From RI-153 sp963721725 (GTDB lineage Bacteria > Chloroflexota > Anaerolineae > Caldilineales > Caldilineaceae): a DNA stretch of 64,000 bases. This document shows positions 6,999-14,500 of the stretch, piece after piece (the stretch's first letter is position 1; every line of letters begins with the position of its first letter). A program made the translations under genes and the position numbers. The stretch is taken from assembly GCA_963721725.1 (NCBI GenBank), contig CAVRLX010000007.1, positions 62,001-126,000 of the forward strand, written 5' to 3'. The notes beneath the pieces were generated by a model, which was not told where the DNA came from, made no database searches, and saw only the letters and a list, made by a program, of their open reading frames with translations.

Positions 6999-9293
6999 GT
7001 GTCTTTATCTGCATCCAACGGGTCCACTCTGCATTTTATCCAGAATTGGCAGACCCCTCGGCGGCTCTTCTTGCTGATTTTGGTCCTTTTCTGGATGTTG
7101 GGGCTGCTGTACAGCGTCAGCACGCCGATTTTGGAGGCCAGTGACGAGATTAAACATTTCCCCTATGTGGTCCATTTGGCCGCGGGCAATCCATTGCCTG
7201 TGCAACTCCCCGGCCAGGAGACAGCCTGGGGCCAAGAGGGCAGCCAGCCGCCGCTCTACTACTTGCTCTCTGCTGCACTGATCCGCTGGATTGACACCAG
7301 CGATCTGCCGCAACGCTTGATCCACAATCCTCACGCCCAAATTGGCATTCCGCTGGCTGGCGATAACAAAAATATGCTGATTCATTCCGCTGTCGAAGCG
7401 TTTCCCTGGCAAGGGACCACTTTGGCCGTCCATCTGCTGCGTATTTTTTCGCTGTTGCTTGCCACGGGAACCCTACTCTGCACCTATGGATTAGGGCGGA
7501 TCCTCTTCCCCACACAGCCGTGGATCAGCTTGGGCGCCATGGCAATCCACGCCTTCATCCCCATGTTTCTCTTTATCAGCGCTTCGGTGAACAACGACAA
7601 TCTGATAATCTTTCTGGCCGCGTTGAGCTTGCTCTATCTGGCCCGTCTGATTCGCTTTCCCCAACGCACTATTCCGCTGTGGCCGCTGGGGCTGTTGTTG
7701 GGTCTGGCCTGTCTAAGCAAATTAAGCGGATTGGTGCTTTTGCCGCTCAGCGCGGTGGCCCTGCTCTTGCGCTATTGGCTGCAAACACGCACCTTTGTTC
7801 CGCTGCGTTGGCTGCGCCAGAGTTTGAATGACGGGGGATTGCTTGCGGGGATGGTAGTGGCTGTGGCCGGGTGGTGGTATCTACGCAACTGGCTGCTTTA
7901 TGGCGATCTCACGGGGCTGGGGCCGATGTTGGAAATCGTGGGAAGTCGCCCTAGCGTACCCTCGCTGGGGTCATTGCGCGGTGAATTTCAAGGCTTTTTG
8001 ATCAACTTTTGGGGGCTGTTTGGCGGCGTCAATATCCTCATGCAACCGGGGTGGGTTTATCCACTGCTCAACGGGATGGCATTGCTGGCCGCGGGTGGCC
8101 TCCTGCTTTGGTTCTATCGAACGGGACGACGGCAACGTCCCTCTGTACTGTTGACCTTGATCTTGCTGGCGGGATGGACGACGGCAGTCTTTGTCGCCCT
8201 GATTCGCTGGACGATGATGACCTATGCTTCGCAAGGGCGCTTGATCTTCCCGGCGCTGTCGGCTATTGCGCTCTTTATGGTCTTGGGCATTGGTGCGTAC
8301 TGGCCGCGCCGCTATCAAGGCCGCGTCGTTGGCGGGCTGGCGCTGGCGCTGCTGATCTTGGCGACCAGTCTGCCTTTCACCGCCATTCGCCCGGCCTATG
8401 CCTTACCCGTTTTGCTGCGCGCCGACCAACTCCCTGCCGAGATGCGCCCCTATGAGGTCACCTATGGCGAGCGTCTGCGGCTGCTTGGCTATACCGTCTC
8501 GCCACAGGTGCTGCACGTAGACGATGCGCTAACGGTGACGCTCTATTGGCAGGCGCTGGCCCCCATGCAGATCGATTACACGCTTTATCTGCAACTGAGC
8601 GGGCTGCACGGTGAACGCTTCATCCAGATCGACAGCTACTTGGGCGCGGGCCTCTATCCCTCTTCGCGCTGGCTGCCGGGCGAGATCCGGGCCGAGCGCT
8701 ATCAACGGCGGTTGAGTGTCGGGGCCAGCCAGCCCACCGCTGCCTTTTTAGATGTGGGCGTCTATGATCTGGCAACGGGCGAACGCCTCCCCGCCCAGGA
8801 TGCCGCCGGGAATCCAGTGGATCGGCCCTACCTCACCCGCCTCAAACTCGACGTGCCCACCTCCCCGCCCGCTCCAATCTATGGGGAAGATGTAAACTTT
8901 AACAACCAGATTCGTCTGCTCGGTTATGATCTGGACGAGAGTGCCCTACGCGCCGGGAACGAAGCCGCGATTCGTTTGCACTGGCAATCGTTGCGTCCCA
9001 CTGGATTGGACTATTCAATTTTTATCCATTTGGTGGACGTCACCGGCACGCCGGTGCGCCAGGCCGATGGCCCGCCATTGGACAATGCCTATCCCACCTC
9101 GTTTTGGGGCAGCGGAGAGTTTATCGACGATCTCCATCATTTCCCAGCCCAGAATGCCCTACCAGCCGGGAGCTATCGGGTGTTGGTGGGGTTTTATGAG
9201 CCAGTGACAGGGCAACGTCTGCCCATTGTCGATGAAAGCGGTGGCATCGTGGGCGACAGCGCAGCGATTGCTCGCTTTGAGGTTAGAGAGTGA
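6999..9293 (+). CDS. Multi-pass membrane glycosyltransferase-like protein (GT-C type) with two C-terminal beta domains
   Basis: The 764-residue protein starts with a short cytoplasmic stretch and a first membrane helix, then the acidic motif S-D-E-I-K-H-F-P-Y-V-V-H in the first outside loop, as in lipid-linked-sugar GT-C enzymes. Q-P-P-L-Y-Y-L-L follows. About eleven further hydrophobic helices reach roughly residue 480. The rest is soluble and contains two copies of a domain with the pattern L-R-L-L-G-Y ... L-Y-W-Q and I-R-L-L-G-Y ... L-H-W-Q, probably outside the membrane. The same domain ends the neighbouring protein at 9300-11312. GTG start with GAGG upstream. Likely a role in cell-surface glycosylation, but the donor and acceptor cannot be told. 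It converges on its neighbour with six bases between the stops. Confidence 0.75.
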   Translation: MSLSASNGSTLHFIQNWQTPRRLFLLILVLFWMLGLLYSVSTPILEASDEIKHFPYVVHLAAGNPLPVQLPGQETAWGQEGSQPPLYYLLSAALIRWIDTSDLPQRLIHNPHAQIGIPLAGDNKNMLIHSAVEAFPWQGTTLAVHLLRIFSLLLATGTLLCTYGLGRILFPTQPWISLGAMAIHAFIPMFLFISASVNNDNLIIFLAALSLLYLARLIRFPQRTIPLWPLGLLLGLACLSKLSGLVLLPLSAVALLLRYWLQTRTFVPLRWLRQSLNDGGLLAGMVVAVAGWWYLRNWLLYGDLTGLGPMLEIVGSRPSVPSLGSLRGEFQGFLINFWGLFGGVNILMQPGWVYPLLNGMALLAAGGLLLWFYRTGRRQRPSVLLTLILLAGWTTAVFVALIRWTMMTYASQGRLIFPALSAIALFMVLGIGAYWPRRYQGRVVGGLALALLILATSLPFTAIRPAYALPVLLRADQLPAEMRPYEVTYGERLRLLGYTVSPQVLHVDDALTVTLYWQALAPMQIDYTLYLQLSGLHGERFIQIDSYLGAGLYPSSRWLPGEIRAERYQRRLSVGASQPTAAFLDVGVYDLATGERLPAQDAAGNPVDRPYLTRLKLDVPTSPPAPIYGEDVNFNNQIRLLGYDLDESALRAGNEAAIRLHWQSLRPTGLDYSIFIHLVDVTGTPVRQADGPPLDNAYPTSFWGSGEFIDDLHHFPAQNALPAGSYRVLVGFYEPVTGQRLPIVDESGGIVGDSAAIARFEVRE

Positions 9294-9299
9294 GGGGCG

Positions 9300-11312
9300 T
9301 CAGGGTGGCGAAAAGGGCAAGAGCAGGCGGTGTTCGCCCTCGCGCGGTGCGCCATCAACCTGGGTGATAGGCAGCGTTTCCAGCGTAGCCGGATCATACC
9401 AGAATAGCTCTAGTTGATAACCCGCGCCGTTGGCGTGGGCAACAAAGAGATCGGAGTATTCCTCAATAACGGTTTCAGGTTGCCAGCGGCTGGTGGGCAA
9501 AAAGCCGTCATAGGGTTCGCGCTCGGTGGTGGAAAGCGACTTTCCATCAGGCGCGGCCAATAGTCGCAGCACGTATTTGTAATTTTTGTCGATGGCGGTC
9601 AGTGGTTGCCAATAGAGCGTGATCGGGGTGACACTGCCAACAGCAACGGGCACGGAAGCTGTGTAGCCCAAGAGCCGGATTTTGTCGCCAAAGACCACAT
9701 CCAGAGGATGCTCAATAGTGGCGGGCGGCGCGGCCAGCACCGGCGGTGTGGTGACGTAGAGCGAAAGATGTTGCCACGAGATGGGGCTGGCATAGCCCAC
9801 GTCTTTGATCAAAAGGGTGTGGTCGCGCAGCCATTCATCTAGGGTATTTTCAGGGTCGCCAGCCACCAGCCAGATACGCTGTGATTGCTGGCGCAATGTC
9901 TCCAAAAGCGCCTCGGTGTCGGCCACAGACCGATGCAACAAGGGAACGCCCTGCCAACCTTTGCCACCCGGCCCGCTTGCCAGATCCAGCGGCAAGTGAT
10001 AGCGATAGAGCGGGATGGCTTCGGGTGGGTTCAAGAGAAGCAAATCGCCGGGGTGAAATTCGCGGCGTATATACTCGCCCATCTGGGCCAGACTGCCTTT
10101 GCCGTAGGCCGGGTTGGTGTAATATTGCGCCGAGCTGTAAATCATACCGGCGATAATTAACGCTGCGGCCCCCATGCCCAGCCAGCGCCGCCATTGCCCG
10201 ATTAGCGCAATGCCGCCCGCCATCAAAAGCACATAGGCACTACTGATCAGGCTAATGTGGCGGGCGTTCATATAGGCCGGGCGGATCAGATTCGCCACCA
10301 AGATCAGCCCAACCGGGAAAAGGATAAAGGCTGGCAGAACCCAGCCATAGCTACTCCAGCCGGGTCGTCGTCCGATTGCCCAGATACTCGCCGCCAATAC
10401 CAGCCCCCCGGCAATCGCATCCAGCCACCAGACTTGGGCCAGATCGGCACTGATACCCAAGCTAAAGGCGTTGACCAGATCCGGCACAAGTACGCCCAGC
10501 GAGATGGATACAAAATTGCTGCCGCTAATCGGCGTGCTAAACACTTGGCGAAACCCCAGGAAAATTGCCCCGGCGGCCACAAGGCCCACCGTCCCCAGCA
10601 CCGCAAGCGCTTGAATCCAGCGCCCGCGCACCAGCCGCCAAAAGAAGATCAGCCCGTGGACCGGCAACAAGAGTGCGGCGTAGAAATGAGTGAACAAAAA
10701 GGTTAGGGTGAGGAGACCATAGGCCACCAACCAGAGCCATTGCTGGCGACGGTTCTGGCTCAGCGCCCAACGCAAGAGGCTGTAGACCGTCAGCGGGGCC
10801 AGCAGCGTCCACACTATGTACATGCGCGCTTCCTGGCCGTACCAGAGGAAGAATGGGTGCAGCGCCGTCAGCAGCGCCGCCCACAGCGCGCTGTGGCGGG
10901 GCAACGCTTGCCGACGTTCGAGCAAGCGGGCAAAGACCCAACAGACGGGAACCAGTAGCGTGGCGGCCATCACCGACGGGAAGCGCAACGCAAACATGCT
11001 GTCACCAGCCAGTCGCAGCCATGCCCCCAATCCCACAAAATAGGCAAAGGGATGTTGATCCAGCGTGGGGATCGCAATTAGACCATCGCCAACCATAATT
11101 TGCCCGCGAAGGAGATCCGGCCACGGCGCGCGCACACGTTCCCACGAAAAGGCTTCATCGATCCAAAAGCTCTTGGCATCCAACTGCCAGAGCAGGCGGG
11201 CAAAGGCAGCCAGCAGCACGAGTAACAAAAATGTGCGAATAAACGGCTGGCGGGATAGGCGCGGCGTATGGCGATTTGGATGGGTCTCAGGGGGCGTAAA
11301 CGTAGGCGTCAT
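9300..11312 (-). CDS. GT39/ArnT-like membrane glycosyltransferase with C-terminal beta domain
   Basis: The 670-residue protein has the features of the dolichyl-phosphate-mannose mannosyltransferase-like group: an N-terminal membrane helix, the loop motif K-S-F-W-I-D-E-A-F-S-W with the acidic D-E pair, D-Q-H-P-F-A-Y-F (the H-P-P/H-P-x-Y loop) and L-R-F-P-S-V at the next helix, then about ten more helices. After residue 450 comes a soluble region. It ends in one copy of the L-R-L-L-G-Y ... L-Y-W-Q domain that occurs twice in the convergent gene at 6999. The ATG at 11312 has AGAGG just upstream. The shared domain and convergent placement suggest two enzymes working on related surface glycans, which is inference. 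Confidence 0.78.
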   Translation of the reverse strand: MTPTFTPPETHPNRHTPRLSRQPFIRTFLLLVLLAAFARLLWQLDAKSFWIDEAFSWERVRAPWPDLLRGQIMVGDGLIAIPTLDQHPFAYFVGLGAWLRLAGDSMFALRFPSVMAATLLVPVCWVFARLLERRQALPRHSALWAALLTALHPFFLWYGQEARMYIVWTLLAPLTVYSLLRWALSQNRRQQWLWLVAYGLLTLTFLFTHFYAALLLPVHGLIFFWRLVRGRWIQALAVLGTVGLVAAGAIFLGFRQVFSTPISGSNFVSISLGVLVPDLVNAFSLGISADLAQVWWLDAIAGGLVLAASIWAIGRRPGWSSYGWVLPAFILFPVGLILVANLIRPAYMNARHISLISSAYVLLMAGGIALIGQWRRWLGMGAAALIIAGMIYSSAQYYTNPAYGKGSLAQMGEYIRREFHPGDLLLLNPPEAIPLYRYHLPLDLASGPGGKGWQGVPLLHRSVADTEALLETLRQQSQRIWLVAGDPENTLDEWLRDHTLLIKDVGYASPISWQHLSLYVTTPPVLAAPPATIEHPLDVVFGDKIRLLGYTASVPVAVGSVTPITLYWQPLTAIDKNYKYVLRLLAAPDGKSLSTTEREPYDGFLPTSRWQPETVIEEYSDLFVAHANGAGYQLELFWYDPATLETLPITQVDGAPREGEHRLLLPFSPP

Positions 11313-11412
11313 AGCCTCTTATTATGCTTGATCGGAAAGTTCGCTCAAAATTGGCTTTGCCGATGAAGATCCCCCCGAGGCAATAAAGAGGGGAGACTAT
11401 GCAAAAATAAAG

Positions 11413-11463
11413 GATCCGCGAAGGAGCACGAAGACATGCTTGCTTCGTGCTCCTTCGCGGATC
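11413..11463 (-). terminator. Long perfect palindrome, likely terminator of the large secreted-protein gene
   Basis: Arms 11413-11433 and 11443-11463 are perfect 21-base reverse complements (starting gatccgcgaagg) around a 9-base loop. On the minus strand the stem is followed by TTTATTTTT. It lies 50 bases after the stop at 11514 and before the next minus-strand start at 11312. The arm words resemble the family C repeats, so the terminator may derive from one. Confidence 0.65.
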
Positions 11464-11513
11464 AAGAGTTTTGTGGGTTGGCGCTAGCGCTGGGCCAGTG
11501 ACACAAAACTCTG

Positions 11514-14500
11514 TTACGGCGTGGGTGGTGTCAGTTCTATAGGTTGCATCCGGTCTGGCTGTAGCGCTTGCACCAGGGGCAGATAGATCGTGCGCTGATC
11601 GGCCACTGGCGTGCCGCCCAAGAAACCGCGTAGCGTGTTGGGCAGATAGAGCGCAAAGCGGCTGGTGGTTATGCCAAACATGCTGAACTCGGTAAGATGG
11701 CAGATCTCCACGCTGAAGATGTTCTCGTCGGGGCGTCGGTCATAGACCGAGGTGGGCGTGCAACTGGTGGCCGCATCGACCCAGGTCGTGCCGTCCCAGA
11801 ACGGCAGGATCAGGTTGGTCTCGTTAAGGCCGTTAATTTCGTCATCTGTATATTTAATCGTGACAGCCACAGGCAACTGAAACGCGAATTCATTAAGGGG
11901 CAGCCCATTTTCATAGGCATCTAGGCTGAAACCGCGCCCGCCAAAGACAAAGTTGGGCTGCCAAGCGTTGACCGTTGTCATGGCGGCATAGTGCAGGCTG
12001 ATCTCGCGATCCACGGCCCCGGCAGGGATATGGATGGCAGTGCTGGCATTGATATTGGGAGCCACATAGGAGAGGGTACTCGCCGCATCGGGGCGAGCTA
12101 CAGTGCTGGCCCCTTCCACAATATTCACAAAGACGGTGCCACGCGATGCCGACGTCAGCGCGTTAATCTTGGCGCGCCCCAGTTTCGTCCCTGCTGTGAG
12201 CACTGCCGTGGCCCGGCCCTGTGCATTCGTCGTCACCGTGGCAGGGCTGACGCTGCCCAACGTGGTTTCAAACGCCACGGTGGTATTGGGCATGGCGTTG
12301 CCCAGGCTGTCATGCACTTCGATGCTGAGAATGCTGGTGCTGCGACCATCGGCCACCAGCGCCGCCGGATCCGCTTTGGTTACAATTGGCGTGCCAATGT
12401 CAGAATCGTCGGCGCTGGCATCATAGTTCTGGAAGATCTCGCCCAGCGAAAGCGCCCGGGTGTAGATGGCCAACAGATGGTATTCACCCAGCCAGGGTGA
12501 TTCACCGAGCAGGGTATTGCCCAAGACCAGTCGATAGCTATTGTCCCAATTGGTGATCAGCCCGCCCGTGCTGCCGCTGGCAACCTCCACCCCGTTGACA
12601 TAGAGCTTGTTCATGCCCGATGCATCACGGGTGTAGACCACATGGGTCAGCTCGCGCCGCGCCGATCCGGCCTGCGAGGCCAACACAGGATAGCCGCTAC
12701 TGTCGGTGGTGGTGGTGCGCAGCGCCACGCGGTAATAGTCGAAGAGCTGCATCAGGCTGATATTGCGGCTATCGATGCTCTGCCCCAGCGAGACAATCGC
12801 AGCGTCGGCATTTTCGCTCTGTTCAGGCGAGACCACCCAAGCTTCAATCGTGATGGCGCTGTTCCAACTGGTGGCGTTGATCAGCTTCGTGGCCGGGCCT
12901 TCGGTGTCGATCACGGTGGGTCTGTCGAGTGCCAGCCCATTCTCTACCCAGGTCACATCGTTGCTATTTTCCACAATCAGGTTAAGCGCCGTGCCCACGC
13001 CAGAAACATCGTAGATCACATTGCCCGCATTTTCATTAAAGGTATAGAGCACCTGCAAGCCGTGCTGTACCCGTGGATTGGCGGCCGGCGGGTTAATCGG
13101 CGGGTCGTTGGAGGCGGGACAAAGTGCAAAGATGCCGCCCGACGAGATTAGCTCTACCTCCAGCCACTTCACATCTTCCACGTCTAGCATGACCTCTTGG
13201 GCCGCGTTGATACCCAGTGAAGGCACATCCACGGCGCGGATCAGTTCGCTGTCGCCGTTGAAGGCGCGTACAATGCCGCCCACGGCTGAGCTATCCTCCA
13301 CGTTGACCAGATAGATCGATTTGAGTTCCTGCGGCTGATCGAACTCAAAGTAGATGCGTCCGCCAGTGGCCTCTTCGGCGGGGGTGTCAATGTGCCCGTC
13401 CTGGTTGGCATCGACATCATTTTCGGCAATGATCAACAAGTTCCCCAGCGTATATTGGTTGCGGCCCGGCTGGTTTGCGCCACCGCCCGCGCCGATGCCC
13501 GGCCCGCCAAAGGCCTGGTTGGGCGCGCCCAGATCCGCATTCCCACCCGTGGGGGCGCGGCTGTCGAAGAGGATTGCCAGATCCGGATGGCCGGAGAGGT
13601 CGTTCTCGGCGCGGATGCTGATGCCAGGGATCTGTTGATTCAACACGGTTCCGGCTGCAAACTCGCCAAAGGTAATGGCATTCGGACCCATACAGAAGTT
13701 CGGCGGCCCCAACTTGGGCGTGGCCGTGGCCTGTGGCGTGTTCGTTGGTGTAAAGCTCGGCGTTGGCGTCGGCGTAAAGCTCGGCGTGAAAGTCGGCGTA
13801 AAGGTTGGCGTCGAGGTATTGGTGGCTGACGGCGTATAGGTTGCTGTCGGTGTACGCGTCTCTGTCGCCGTATAGGTCAAGGTGGGCGTGTTGGTATCTG
13901 TCGGCGTATGGGTCAACGTCGGTGTGTTGGTCATCGTCGGCGTAGCCGTATGCGTAGCCGTATGGGTTGGCGTGCTCGTCGACGTAAAACTTGGTGTCGG
14001 CGTTGCTGTAAAACTTGGCGTCGGCGTTGGCGAAAAGGTCGACGTAAAGGTCGGCGTCGGGGTCAGTGTGGGCGTGGGTGTGGGCACAGACGTTGACGGC
14101 CCTGGCACAGAAGCCACAGATATGTTGCCACCAGTTTTCGCAGTAACATTAATCTGCCCCACCAAGTAGTTTCCATTGAGGATAAAGTAGTAGTTTCTAC
14201 TATTTTTCTTGGTGATGCTGCTGCCGAATCGGAGGCCGGTCACATTAGTAGCAGAATCATAGCCCAGGCTGGGGCTGCCGGCTGAGGCTGTCAGATCGTT
14301 CTGGGTGGGTGCCCATGTGCCAGCACCCGCTGTGCCATTTACTACACTGTGGGGTCCGCCCTCTGTGGTCAAGTAGAGATCATAGACCAGTGAATCCAGA
14401 TCTTTGGCTGTACCGGCTTCGACCGTGTAATACCAGATGGATTGTCCCGCCATCGGATAGTTATAGCGTGCACCGATAAATATAATATCGTGGCCGTTTA

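Noticed and set aside
13722..14092. Possible CRISPR or VNTR array in the repetitive ggcgt/gtcgg stretch
   Set aside because: Units are six bases and vary freely, there are no unique spacers of constant length, and the DNA reads as Thr-Pro linker codons in the frame of a secreted protein. No cas genes lie nearby.
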